From assembly GCF_048066115.1 (NCBI RefSeq), contig NZ_JBLTYX010000001.1, positions 620,001 to 684,000 of the forward strand: a stretch of 64,000 bases of DNA. The letters are read 5' to 3'. Below are positions 1 through 8,940 of this stretch, piece by piece (the first letter of the stretch is position 1; the number at the start of each line of letters is the position of its first letter). Source of the stretch: Niveispirillum sp048066115. Its GTDB lineage: Bacteria > Pseudomonadota > Alphaproteobacteria > Azospirillales > Azospirillaceae. Position numbers and translations under genes: made by a program. Below the pieces are notes generated by a model that was not told the DNA's origin, did no database searches, and was given only the letters and a program-made list of their open reading frames with translations.

Positions 1-148
1 ACGGCACGGGAAGCGCCCTTGTCCTTGGTCGTCACCCTTCCCCCTTGATCTTTCTTGGGAAGCGGCCTGCCCGGCCGCACCGAATTCGTATGTTCACGAT
101 AACAGCCGGCATCGGCATGAAATTGCCGTGGGTTCAGGCTTGAACGCG

Positions 149-163
149 ATCTGATTATCAGAT
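149..163. promoter_or_regulatory. Perfect 15-bp palindrome upstream of the sugar operon
   Basis: ATCTGATTATCAGAT is a perfect odd-length palindrome about 70 bases before the symporter start. A symmetric site here suits an operator for a dimeric repressor of the sugar operon. No regulator gene lies next to the operon in this window, so the partner is unknown. Nothing else gene-like is visible in bases 1-232. Confidence 0.4.
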
Positions 164-232
164 AACGATACCCAACAACAAGCTGCAAATACCCGGCCCG
201 ATCGTACGAGGCCGGTGATTGGGGAGGATGCA

Positions 233-1510
233 ATGCCCACTGGTGCTCCCGGAGCCCGGCGGAATTACGTGCTGTTGAGCGCGTTCCTGTTCCTGTTCTT
301 CTTCGCCCAGGCTGTCGCCATGTCCTTCCTTTCCATCTGGCTGAAGGGTCCGATGGGCCTGACGGGGGTGGAGGCGGGCACCGTCTTTTCCGCCAATTTC
401 ATCGCCGCCATGCTGTGCCAGCCGCTTTACGGCTATGTGCTGGACCGGGTGGGGCTGAAGCCGCGCGTGCCTTTGTTCATCGCCGGCATGGTGGTGATGT
501 GCGGATTGTTCTTCCCCTTCGTCTATGCGCCGCTGCTGCATGCCGATGTCGTGGTCGGGGCCGCCGTCGGCGGGCTCTATCTGGGCCTGACCTTCGTGGC
601 CGGCTCCTTCGCCCTGGAAAGCTTTGTCGACCGGGTCGGCCGGCGTTACGGGTTCGAATATAGCCGCGCCCGGCTGTGGGGTTCGCTGGGTTATGCCAGC
701 GCCGCCGTGTTTTCCGGCCGGCTCTACAATATCGATCCCGGCATCAATTTCTGGCTGGCCTCGGTGGCGGGATTGCTGCTGATCCCCATCATCCTGGCAG
801 CAAAGATCGAACCCGATGCCGCCGAACAGGCCCGCGCCCAGGCGCTGACGCCGAAGGAATCGCTGTCCGTCCTGGGGCAGCGGAAATTCTGGGGCTTCAT
901 GGTGCTGATCCTGGGCGTGACCAACCTGTATCTGGTCTATGATCAGCAGTTCCCGGTCTATTTCGCCTCCATGTTCGCCACGCCGGCGGAAGGGAACGTG
1001 ATGTTCGGCTACCTCAACTCCGCGCAGATTTTCGTGGAGGCGGGGATGCTGCTGGTCGCACCCTTCATCGTGATGCGGACGGGTGCGAAGAACGGCTTGC
1101 TGATCGCCGCCGCCATCATGATCGTACGCATCGGCGGGTCCGCCCTGGTCGACACGCCCTTGGGCATCTCCTCGATGAAGATGCTGCATTCGATCGAACT
1201 GCCGATCCTGGCCGTCTCCATCTTCCGCTACATCGCCTATCATTTCGACAGCCGCTTCGCCGCCACGGTCTATCTGGTGGGGGTCAGCTTCGGCCATTCG
1301 CTGGGCTTGGCCATCCTGTCGCCCATCGTCGGCAAGGGCTACGATTTGTTCGGGTTCAAGACCACCTACATGTTCATCGCGCTGGGCGCGTTGGCCTTCT
1401 GGATCGCGTCCTGCTTCGCGCTGTCCACCACCCCGCGCACCGACGCACGCGGCCGGCCGCTGGACGAGGGGGAACAGGCCCCCGCCGCCCGGCCCGCCGC
1501 CGCCAACTGA
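233..1510 (+). CDS. LacY-family oligosaccharide:proton symporter (MFS)
   Basis: Inner-membrane importer of a small oligosaccharide with protons, about 425 residues, 12 predicted membrane segments. The LacY signature is clear along the length: ALESFVDRVGRR then SRARLWG match the LacY region holding E126 and R144, and IVRIGGS, MKMLHSIELP match the region holding R302, K319, H322 and E325, so the sugar-binding and proton-coupling residues appear kept. The start at 233 is chosen because GGGGAGGA lies 4-5 bases upstream; a GTG at 215 in the same frame lacks a ribosome site. It is the first gene of an operon with glycoside hydrolases, so the substrate is probably an oligosaccharide released by them. 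Sucrose-like or uronate-containing sugars are possible; the sequence does not decide. Confidence 0.88.
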   Translation: MPTGAPGARRNYVLLSAFLFLFFFAQAVAMSFLSIWLKGPMGLTGVEAGTVFSANFIAAMLCQPLYGYVLDRVGLKPRVPLFIAGMVVMCGLFFPFVYAPLLHADVVVGAAVGGLYLGLTFVAGSFALESFVDRVGRRYGFEYSRARLWGSLGYASAAVFSGRLYNIDPGINFWLASVAGLLLIPIILAAKIEPDAAEQARAQALTPKESLSVLGQRKFWGFMVLILGVTNLYLVYDQQFPVYFASMFATPAEGNVMFGYLNSAQIFVEAGMLLVAPFIVMRTGAKNGLLIAAAIMIVRIGGSALVDTPLGISSMKMLHSIELPILAVSIFRYIAYHFDSRFAATVYLVGVSFGHSLGLAILSPIVGKGYDLFGFKTTYMFIALGALAFWIASCFALSTTPRTDARGRPLDEGEQAPAARPAAAN

Positions 1511-1519
1511 GCCGACACC

Positions 1520-2704
1520 ATGACCACCATCAATCACGAGCCCATCCGCGACCGGGCAAGGCTGGCCACCACGGCCCTGCCGACCGCCGCCGATCTGGAT
1601 CTGGCCATCGCCAATGTCCTGGCCCGCATCGACCGCACCCTGCCGGACTTCACCGACCAGTTCCCGGCCCCCTCCAGCGAAGGGCTGGTCTATCCAGCCA
1701 TCGGCAATATCGAATGGACCAACGGTTTCTGGACCGGCATGCTGTGGCTGGCCTATGAGCTGACGGGGGAGGCCCGCTATCGCGCAGCCGCCGAAACCCA
1801 GGTCCGTTCCTTCCTGGACCGGGCGGAGCAGCGGATCAATGTCGCCCACCATGATCTGGGCTTCCTCTACACCCCCTCGGCCTGTGCCGCCCTCCGCCTG
1901 ACCGGTGATGCCGACGCCCGTCGTGCCGGCCTGCTGGCCGCCGACCTGCTGCTGGAACGGTTCGACCCGGTATCGGGCGTCATCCAGGCCTGGGGCGACC
2001 TGAACGACCCGGCGGAGGCCGGGCGGATGATCATCGACTGCAACCTGAACCTGCCGCTGCTCTATTGGGCGACGGCACAGACCGGTGATGCCAAGTACCG
2101 CGACGCCGCCGAACACCACCTGACCCAGGCGGCCCGGTATCTGGTGCGCGCGGATGCCTCCACCTTCCACACCTTCCACATGGACACGGCCACCGGTGCG
2201 CCCCTGCGCGGCACCACCCATCAGGGTCATGGGGATGACAGCTGCTGGGCCCGTGGCCAGGCCTGGGGCATCTATGGCTTCGCGCTGGGCTATGCCCATT
2301 CGGGGCGCGAGGCGCTGGTCGGCCTGTCGGCGTCGCTGGCCAATTACTTCCTGAACCGGCTGCCCGACGATCTTGTCTGCCGCTGGGACCTGATCTTCAC
2401 CGATGGCGACGCCCCGGCCGACACGTCCGCCGCCGCCATTGCCGCCTGCGGTCTGCTGGAACTGGTACGGCACCTGCCGGCCAGCGATCCGGATCGCGAT
2501 CTCTACACAAACGCCGCCTGGGGCATGGTGCGTCGGCTGGATGCCGACCATCTGGCCCCGCTTCACGGATCGAACGGCGTGCTTGCCCATGGGGTCTATC
2601 ACATGCCCAAACGCATCGGCGTGAACGAGTGCTGCATCTGGGGTGATTATTTCCATCTGGAGGCGCTGGTGCGTCTGCGCCGTGTCTGGAGGCCCTACTG
2701 GTGA
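1520..2704 (+). CDS. GH88 unsaturated glucuronyl hydrolase
   Basis: Removes the 4,5-unsaturated uronic acid left at the non-reducing end of oligosaccharides by polysaccharide lyases. It is 394 residues, the usual size, and has no signal peptide, so it acts in the cytoplasm. HHDLGFLY (Asp112) and MIIDCNLNLPLL (Asp173) match the two catalytic aspartates of Bacillus GL1 UGL (D88 and D149 as I recall them), and HQGHGDDSCWARGQAWG matches the substrate-binding stretch. It starts 9 bases after the symporter stop and overlaps the next gene by 4 bases (GTGA), so it is translationally coupled. A GH88 implies that the imported sugar carries an unsaturated uronate, but no lyase is seen in the window. GH105 is a less likely alternative. 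Confidence 0.9.
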   Translation: MTTINHEPIRDRARLATTALPTAADLDLAIANVLARIDRTLPDFTDQFPAPSSEGLVYPAIGNIEWTNGFWTGMLWLAYELTGEARYRAAAETQVRSFLDRAEQRINVAHHDLGFLYTPSACAALRLTGDADARRAGLLAADLLLERFDPVSGVIQAWGDLNDPAEAGRMIIDCNLNLPLLYWATAQTGDAKYRDAAEHHLTQAARYLVRADASTFHTFHMDTATGAPLRGTTHQGHGDDSCWARGQAWGIYGFALGYAHSGREALVGLSASLANYFLNRLPDDLVCRWDLIFTDGDAPADTSAAAIAACGLLELVRHLPASDPDRDLYTNAAWGMVRRLDADHLAPLHGSNGVLAHGVYHMPKRIGVNECCIWGDYFHLEALVRLRRVWRPYW

Positions 2705-4629
2705 ACAACCCCACACGTCGCGGTGTCCTGGCCGGCGCGGTAGCGCTGCCCATTGTCGCCACCGGCCCGACCCTAGCCCAGCCGGCCACCCACGCGGTCA
2801 CCTCCCCCGACGGCAAGCTGCGCCTGACCCTGGACCCGTCCGGTCCCCGCTGGTCGGCCACCTACCGGGGCAAGGTTATCCTGGCCCCCTCCCCGCTCGC
2901 CCTGCGTCTGGCCGACGGCCAGCTGCTGGGCCCGGATGCAGCCTTCATTACCGCCAGCACCCGCACCATCACCGGCACCTGGGCCCCGCCCTATGGTATC
3001 CGCAGCGAATGCACGGAAGCCTGCGGCGAACTGATGATGGAGTTGCGCGACAATGCCCGCAATATCCGCTTCGCCCTCGTCGCCCGCGCCTATGATGCCG
3101 GCATCGCCATCCGCTTCCGCCTGCTCGACGCACCGGGCAACAGCCTGGCCCTGTCGGGTGAGGCGACCGAATTCCGCCTGCCCACCGATGCCGTGCTGTA
3201 TGTCAGCCGGGATGAGGGCGAGTATCAGCGCACGGTGCAGAACCTGATCACGCCCGTGCCCCATCCCGACCTGACGGAAAGCTGCGATCAGGAGGTGCTG
3301 GCCGACACGCCGATTACCGCACAGCTGGCCGACGGCACCTGCCTGCTGATCAGTGAATCCGACCGGCTGCATTACCCGCGCACCATGCTGCGCAGTGGCA
3401 ATGCCGGGATCGTTACGCATCTGATGCGTTTTCCCGGCCGCGCCACCGGATATTCCGGACCCGGAACAACCCCGCCGGAGGATAGTTTCACCCTGCCCGT
3501 GCCGTTCGACACGCCCTGGCGTGTCATCATGGCCGGTCCCGATGCGAAGGGCCTGATCGAACGCCAGGACCTGATCGCCACCCTGGCCACGCCCAATATC
3601 CTGGGCGATGTCAGCTGGATCAAGCCGGGCCGCGCCGTGCGCATCCGCGAATACACCACCCAGGCCGGCCTGGATACAGTGGATTTCGCAGCAAGGCGCA
3701 AGCTGGATTTCGTGGAATGGGACGCGCACTGGTACGGCGACGGCACCGACCCCAGCGACGCGACATATTCCATCCCCGCCATCGATATCCGCCGCGTCAT
3801 CGACTATGCCCGGTCCAAGGGCCTGGGCATGATCCTCTATGTCGACCGGGTGCCGGCCATGCGGCAGTTGGACGCGATCGTGAAGACCTATCAATCCTGG
3901 GGCGTGGCCGGCATCAAGTTCGGCTTCATCTGGGAAGGACGGCAGTCGGATGTGGATTTCATCCATAATCTGGTGAAGGTCTGCGGCGAGCATAAGCTGC
4001 TGGTCAATCTGCACGACAATCTGCGCCCGGCCGGGCTGGAACGTACCCTGCCCAACTATGTGGCGCTGGAGGGGGTGCGCGGGAATGAGCAGTTCCCGAC
4101 ATCGGAACATAATTGCACCCTGCCCTTCACCCGGGCGCTTTCCGGCCCCATCGATTACACGATCTGTTTCGCCAACCCGAAGAACCAGACGACCAACGCC
4201 CACCAGCTGGCTTTGGCCGCCATCTACTACAATCCGCAGACCTTCCTTTACTGGTACGACAAGCCTGACAAATATGCCGGGCGCGACTGGCCGGAACTGG
4301 CCTTCTTCGACGAATGCCCCACCACCTGGACCGATGTCCGCGCCCTGTCGGGCACCATCGGCGAACATGCAGTGGTGGCACGCCGGGCCAGGAATGGGCG
4401 CTGGTTCCTGGGCGCCATCACCAACGGCATGGGCCGTACCCTGACCATCGATCTTGGCTTCCTGGGCGATGGTAAATGGCAGGTGCGCCGCTTCGCCGAT
4501 GGCGCGCCGGCGGCCCCCGTCAACCGCACCAGGGTCACCGTCACCACGGAGATTGTGAAGGCGGGCGCCCGGCTGGAAATGGTGCTGTCGCCCCATGGCG
4601 GGCAGGCCATGATCTTCGAAAGGACTTGA
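2701..4629 (+). CDS. Exported GH97 glycoside hydrolase
   Basis: Alpha-glucosidase or alpha-galactosidase type enzyme of family GH97, 642 residues. The GTG start overlaps the previous stop. The N-terminus (TRRGVLAGAVALP, then LAQPA) is a twin-arginine-like signal peptide, so the enzyme is probably periplasmic. A GH97 beta-sandwich precedes a barrel beginning near residue 325 (DFVEWDAHWYG). At the place where retaining GH97 enzymes carry the nucleophilic Asp, this protein reads IKFGF, with Gly as in the inverting SusB type. NLHDNLRPAG and VRGNEQF match SusB NAHEAVRPTG and ARGTEYE, with the first Glu replaced by Asp. The SusB comparison is from memory. Mechanism and sugar specificity are therefore unsure. 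Confidence 0.85.
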   Translation: MNNPTRRGVLAGAVALPIVATGPTLAQPATHAVTSPDGKLRLTLDPSGPRWSATYRGKVILAPSPLALRLADGQLLGPDAAFITASTRTITGTWAPPYGIRSECTEACGELMMELRDNARNIRFALVARAYDAGIAIRFRLLDAPGNSLALSGEATEFRLPTDAVLYVSRDEGEYQRTVQNLITPVPHPDLTESCDQEVLADTPITAQLADGTCLLISESDRLHYPRTMLRSGNAGIVTHLMRFPGRATGYSGPGTTPPEDSFTLPVPFDTPWRVIMAGPDAKGLIERQDLIATLATPNILGDVSWIKPGRAVRIREYTTQAGLDTVDFAARRKLDFVEWDAHWYGDGTDPSDATYSIPAIDIRRVIDYARSKGLGMILYVDRVPAMRQLDAIVKTYQSWGVAGIKFGFIWEGRQSDVDFIHNLVKVCGEHKLLVNLHDNLRPAGLERTLPNYVALEGVRGNEQFPTSEHNCTLPFTRALSGPIDYTICFANPKNQTTNAHQLALAAIYYNPQTFLYWYDKPDKYAGRDWPELAFFDECPTTWTDVRALSGTIGEHAVVARRARNGRWFLGAITNGMGRTLTIDLGFLGDGKWQVRRFADGAPAAPVNRTRVTVTTEIVKAGARLEMVLSPHGGQAMIFERT

Positions 4630-4631
4630 GG

Positions 4632-5507
4632 ATGCTGGCGGCGATCGAGGCGGGCGGGACGAAATTCGTCTGCGGCATCGGTGATGCCACCGGCTCCCGC
4701 CTGACCAGGACCATCCCGACGCGCGACCCCGACAGCACCCTGGCCGATGTCGCGCGGTTCCTGGCCGAAGCGGCGGCCGAACACGGTGCCTTCACCGCCA
4801 TCGGCATCGGCAGTTTCGGCCCGCTGGACCTGGACCGGACGTCGCCGACCTATGGCAGCATCGCCGCCACGCCCAAGCCGGGCTGGGCCGGCACCGACAT
4901 GCCGGGTTTCCTGAAAGCCCGCTTCGGCGTGCCGGTGGCCATCGATACCGACGTCAATGTGGCGGCTCTGGCGGAGGCCAGACTGTCAGGCGTGCGGCGT
5001 CTGGCCTATGTCACGGTCGGCACCGGTATCGGCGTGGGCTTCGCCCGCAATGGCGAGACGGAGACCGGTTTTGGCCATGCGGAGGCCGGGCATATCCCCG
5101 TCCGGCGCCATGCCGACCATGGCATATTCGCCGGCACCTGCCCGTTCCATGGCGACTGCCTGGAGGGGATGGCCAGCGGTCCCGCCATCAAGGCGGCCTG
5201 GGGCCACAGCCTGGAGGGGCTGCCGCCCGATCACCCGGCCTGGGACGTAACTGCAACCTATCTGGGACAGCTCTGCCGCACCCTGATCCTGACTACCATG
5301 CCCGAACGCATCGTTTTGGGCGGCGGGGTGATGGCGCAGGAACGGCTACTGCCCCTGGTGCGGGAGGCCACGGAAAAGCAGTTGAATGGCTATTGCGGTC
5401 CCTGGACGCACGAGGCCTTCACCACCCGTATCCATCTGCCGCAAAGCCAGGAACCGCCGGGCCTGGTGGGCGCCTATCTGCTGGCCGCAACGGTCGCGGA
5501 TCAATAA
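4632..5507 (+). CDS. ROK-family fructokinase
   Basis: Phosphorylates fructose (possibly another hexose) with ATP in the cytoplasm; 291 residues. EAGGTKFVCGIG near the N-terminus is the ATP-binding motif of the B. subtilis-type fructokinases (GmuE/YdhR group). IGIGSFGPLDL, TVGTGIGVG, GHIPVRRH and the zinc-binding cluster H-x-x-CPFHGDCLEG follow in the family order. The start at 4632 has AAAGGAC 7 bases upstream; the reading frame is open much further upstream but that part lies inside the GH97 gene. It sits 2 bases after the GH97 stop. A fructokinase in this operon suggests that the imported sugar yields fructose or a fructose-like ketose. Confidence 0.87.
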   Translation: MLAAIEAGGTKFVCGIGDATGSRLTRTIPTRDPDSTLADVARFLAEAAAEHGAFTAIGIGSFGPLDLDRTSPTYGSIAATPKPGWAGTDMPGFLKARFGVPVAIDTDVNVAALAEARLSGVRRLAYVTVGTGIGVGFARNGETETGFGHAEAGHIPVRRHADHGIFAGTCPFHGDCLEGMASGPAIKAAWGHSLEGLPPDHPAWDVTATYLGQLCRTLILTTMPERIVLGGGVMAQERLLPLVREATEKQLNGYCGPWTHEAFTTRIHLPQSQEPPGLVGAYLLAATVADQ

Positions 5508-5527
5508 ACCTTACAGGGAGTATGAAC

Positions 5528-6955
5528 ATGCCGATGAACGCGGGCCGCCGCGCCCTTTGTGCTGCTTTCATGACGGGGCTTCTGTCCTGGGCCAGCCCGG
5601 CCCAGGCGGCAGAAAACCGGCTTCGGGTGCATCCGTCGCCTAAGGAACTGCAATACACGCATCACAATGATGATTTCACCGTGCAGGTCCGCACGCCGGA
5701 TGGCGCGTGGCAGGACCTTTACGAATGGAATGTGCGGGTGGATCTGGACCGGCCGCAGGACGCGTCCATGGTCTATTTCGATTTCACCGGCACGGTGGAA
5801 CTGCGCGCGCAAAAGAATAACGGCCGGTTCCAGACCGTGACCGTCGGGCCGGAGACGGACGCGCCCGTGCCCAGTGTTCAGGATGGCAAGGTGCATTTAA
5901 TGCTGGATCGGCCGCGCAACCTGGCCCTGTTCTTCGACGATGACCGGCTGCACAATCTGCATATCTTTGCCGGCGACCCCGTCGCGGCACCTGAGGGCAG
6001 CAATGTCCGTCGCTTCGGCCCCGGCCTGCACCGCCTGCCGGAGGGGGAGGATGCATTCCGCCTGCGCTCCGGCGAAACCGCCTATCTGGAGGGTGGCGCC
6101 GTCCTGATGGGCAGCTTCCGGGTGGAGGATGCGTCCGATGTCCGCATCCTGGGCCATGGCCTGATCCTGGCCCCGCCGGGCAAGAACGGGGCACAATTCC
6201 AGGTCCTGCGCTCCCGCGACGTCACCGTGGACGGCCCGATCATCACCCAGGCGGATTCCGGCGTGGGCCGCATCGCCATGTCGCGGGATGTGCGTGTCAG
6301 CGACGTGAAGGGCATTTCCGGCGGTAAATGGACCGACGGCATCAATGTCTACAGCTCGGAGAAGGTGGCGCTGGACCGCCTGTTCCTGCGCACATCCGAC
6401 GATTGCCTGACCATCTATACCAGCCGGAACGAGATCGTCGGCGATGCGCGCGACATCACCATCCGCAATTCCACCCTCTGGTCCGACATCGCGCATGCCA
6501 TGTTCATCGGCATCCATGGCAATACGCCCAAGCCGGAAGTGATCGAACGGGTACGGTTCGAGAATATCGACGTCATCTCCATCGATGAGGATGACCCGGA
6601 ATATGAGGGCGTCATGGCCATCACCGCCGGCGATTCCAACCTGGTCCGCGATGTGGAGTTCAACAATATCCGCGTCGACCGGATCGAGGAAGGCAAGCTG
6701 TTCAACTTCCATGTCGGCTACAACACCAAATACAATACCAGCCCCGGGCGCGGGATCGAGAATATCCGGCTGCGCGACATCCGCTATTCCGGCGTCGGCT
6801 TGCCCAGCGCATCGCTGATCGCGGGATATGACGAAAAGCGCGGGGTGCGCGGGGTCAGCATCGAAAATCTGGTGATCGGCGGACGCCGCATCACGGGGTT
6901 GGCCGATGCCAACCTGGAGATCGGTTCTTTCACGCAAGGGATCACAATTCGCTGA
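5528..6955 (+). CDS. Exported beta-helix glycoside hydrolase (GH28/GH49-like)
   Basis: About 475 residues. A signal peptide (ALCAAFMTGLLSWASPAQA) is followed by a beta-sandwich-like N-domain (residues about 30-150) and a right-handed parallel beta-helix. In the helix, KWTDGINVYSS and TSDDCLTIYTSR recall the catalytic Asp pairs of clan GH-N (GH28 polygalacturonases and GH49 dextranases). The N-domain before the helix is more like GH49 than simple GH28. The start at 5528 is preferred over 5522 because AGGGAG lies 7 bases upstream. It probably cleaves the polysaccharide in the periplasm or outside the cell. Pectin-like or dextran-like substrate cannot be told apart from sequence alone. Confidence 0.72.
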   Translation: MPMNAGRRALCAAFMTGLLSWASPAQAAENRLRVHPSPKELQYTHHNDDFTVQVRTPDGAWQDLYEWNVRVDLDRPQDASMVYFDFTGTVELRAQKNNGRFQTVTVGPETDAPVPSVQDGKVHLMLDRPRNLALFFDDDRLHNLHIFAGDPVAAPEGSNVRRFGPGLHRLPEGEDAFRLRSGETAYLEGGAVLMGSFRVEDASDVRILGHGLILAPPGKNGAQFQVLRSRDVTVDGPIITQADSGVGRIAMSRDVRVSDVKGISGGKWTDGINVYSSEKVALDRLFLRTSDDCLTIYTSRNEIVGDARDITIRNSTLWSDIAHAMFIGIHGNTPKPEVIERVRFENIDVISIDEDDPEYEGVMAITAGDSNLVRDVEFNNIRVDRIEEGKLFNFHVGYNTKYNTSPGRGIENIRLRDIRYSGVGLPSASLIAGYDEKRGVRGVSIENLVIGGRRITGLADANLEIGSFTQGITIR

Positions 6956-7036
6956 ACCAGCGGCAGGGCCGGTGGAAATCCGGCCGGCATTGCCGCTATA
7001 TCATTGCCTAAACACGAAAGCCGGAGAGGAAACCAC

Positions 7037-8806
7037 ATGCGCCCCCACGCCCTGATCGCCGCCGCCCTCTCCATGTTACCGCTATCAGTTGCCTTGGCGG
7101 AGCTGCCGGCGATCTCTCCGGACAAGGCGATGCCGGCCGGCATCTGGCATCCCGACCAGGGCGACGGCACCTATATCAACCCCGTGCTGAACGGCGATTA
7201 TTCCGATCCAGATGTGGTCCGGGTGGGGGATGATTATTATCTGACGGCCTCCAGCTTCACCAATGTGCCGGGCCTGCCGATCCTGCATTCCAGGGATCTG
7301 GTGAACTGGACCCTGATCGGCCACGCCCTGCCCCGCCAGATACCCGACGCCCATCATGCCACCCCGCGCCGCGGCGGCGGCGTCTGGGCGCCCGCCATCC
7401 GCCACCATGCGGGCAAGTTCCATATCTACTATCCCGAGCCGGATTTCGGCATCTTCCTGGTCACCGCCACCGACCCGAAAGGCCCTTGGAGCGCGCCCGT
7501 CCTGGTGGACGCCACCAAGGGCGCCATCGACCCCGCCCCGTTCTGGGATGAGGATGGCACTGCCTGGCTGGTCCATGCCTACGCCGCGTCCCGCGCCGGA
7601 CAGGAGAAGAAGAACCGCATCGTGCTGAAGCGCCTGTCGCCGGACGGCACGCGTACGCTGGATGAGGGAGTGCTGGTCGTGGATGGCAACGCCCTGCCGC
7701 CCGTCGCCACCTCCCAGGGCCCCAAGCCCTGGTTCACGACGGAGGGGCCGAAGCTCTACAAGCGCGGCGCTTACTATTACATCTTCGCCCCTTCCGGCTC
7801 GGTCAAGGGCGGCTGGCAGGGCGTGTTCCGGTCCAAATCCATCACCGGCCCCTATGAGGCGCGGTCGGTGATGGACCAGGGCGACACACCATGGAACGGC
7901 CCGCACCAGGGCGCTTGGGTCACCACGCCGAAGGGCCAGGACTGGTTCCTGCATTTCCAGGATGCCGACAGCTATGGCCGCCGCGTGCTGCTGCAGCCCA
8001 TGCGCTGGGGCAGCGACGGCTGGCCCATCATCGGGGAGCGGCAGAAGAACAAGCCCTATGGCCAGCCCGTCACCCGCCACGCCAAGCCCGACCTGCCGCC
8101 CCAGCCCGCCGCGGTGCCATTGGTCAATGATGATTTCGCCGATGGTTATCACCTGGGCTGGCAATGGAGCGCCAATCCGGCGGCGGATTGGGTGGACCGG
8201 TCGGTGAAGGGCAAGCTGCGCCTGAAATCCGCCTCGTCATCGGCGAACCTGTGGGAGGCGGGCAACCTGCTGACCCAGAAACTGCCCGGCATGCGCTTTG
8301 CCGCTACCACCAGCCTGACCCTGTCGCCGGCGCAGTTGGGCGAGCGCGCCGGCCTGCTGGTCCTGGGCTATGATTATGCCTGGATCGGGCTGGAGAATAC
8401 CGCCGATGGCGTGCGGCTGGTGCAGGTGACGCGGCTGAAGGCCGACCATGGCGGGCGCGAGGGCAAGTTCCAGGCCAGCAGCGAAACCGTGCTGACCGCC
8501 CCCGTTGCCGTCACCGGCCCCATCCATGTCCGCGCCCGGTTCGAGCCGGTGACGGTGGCCGAACCCGAACCCAACTTCCCCCATTCCTGGCCCTCCATGC
8601 GCCGCTCCACCCATGCCAGGGTGCAGTTCAGCTACAGCCTGGACGGGGGGACGTTCACCAATATCGGGAAGGAATTCCAGACACTGCCGGGGCGCTGGGT
8701 CGGGACGCAGGTGGGGCTGTTCGCGCAGGCACCGAGCGGAACGCCGGCGTTCGCCGCAACGCGGGTGGGGTTTGCGGAGTTCGGGGCGTTCACGGTGGGG
8801 GAATAA
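7037..8806 (+). CDS. Exported GH43 family glycosidase with C-terminal sandwich domain
   Basis: Beta-xylosidase or alpha-L-arabinofuranosidase type, 589 residues. Signal peptide ALIAAALSMLPLSVALA; GGAGAGGA lies 6 bases before the chosen ATG. The five-bladed propeller shows the three GH43 acids in order: YSDPDVVR (base), GAIDPAPFW (pKa modulator) and TTEGPKLY (acid). From about residue 355 a second beta-sandwich domain (DDFADGYHLGWQW, then NLLTQKLPG) matches the GH43 C2/concanavalin-like domain of beta-xylosidases. It starts 81 bases after the beta-helix gene on the same strand, so it is probably the last gene of the sugar operon. It would remove arabinose, xylose or galactose side groups. Confidence 0.87.
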   Translation: MRPHALIAAALSMLPLSVALAELPAISPDKAMPAGIWHPDQGDGTYINPVLNGDYSDPDVVRVGDDYYLTASSFTNVPGLPILHSRDLVNWTLIGHALPRQIPDAHHATPRRGGGVWAPAIRHHAGKFHIYYPEPDFGIFLVTATDPKGPWSAPVLVDATKGAIDPAPFWDEDGTAWLVHAYAASRAGQEKKNRIVLKRLSPDGTRTLDEGVLVVDGNALPPVATSQGPKPWFTTEGPKLYKRGAYYYIFAPSGSVKGGWQGVFRSKSITGPYEARSVMDQGDTPWNGPHQGAWVTTPKGQDWFLHFQDADSYGRRVLLQPMRWGSDGWPIIGERQKNKPYGQPVTRHAKPDLPPQPAAVPLVNDDFADGYHLGWQWSANPAADWVDRSVKGKLRLKSASSSANLWEAGNLLTQKLPGMRFAATTSLTLSPAQLGERAGLLVLGYDYAWIGLENTADGVRLVQVTRLKADHGGREGKFQASSETVLTAPVAVTGPIHVRARFEPVTVAEPEPNFPHSWPSMRRSTHARVQFSYSLDGGTFTNIGKEFQTLPGRWVGTQVGLFAQAPSGTPAFAATRVGFAEFGAFTVGE

Positions 8807-8940
8807 TAATCCCAACCATTCCTGGCTCCCGCGCGTTCAGAAGGTTAGCATGACTTTGTGGGATGCGCCGGCCGCCGGTCGCATCCGGGGGGATCCTCGC
8901 TGCCCTTGTCCGGCGTCAACCTTCGAACGTCGGAGACGGC

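Noticed and set aside
158..2716. 852-residue open frame on the minus strand
   Set aside because: It is antisense to the symporter and GH88 genes, both of which show clear family motifs. Its product is Gly/Gln/Arg-rich with no recognisable domain, as expected from high-GC shadow frames.
8807..8940. Terminator after the sugar operon
   Set aside because: GGGGAATAATAATCCC can pair weakly but has no T-run and overlaps the stop of the GH43 gene, so it was not listed.
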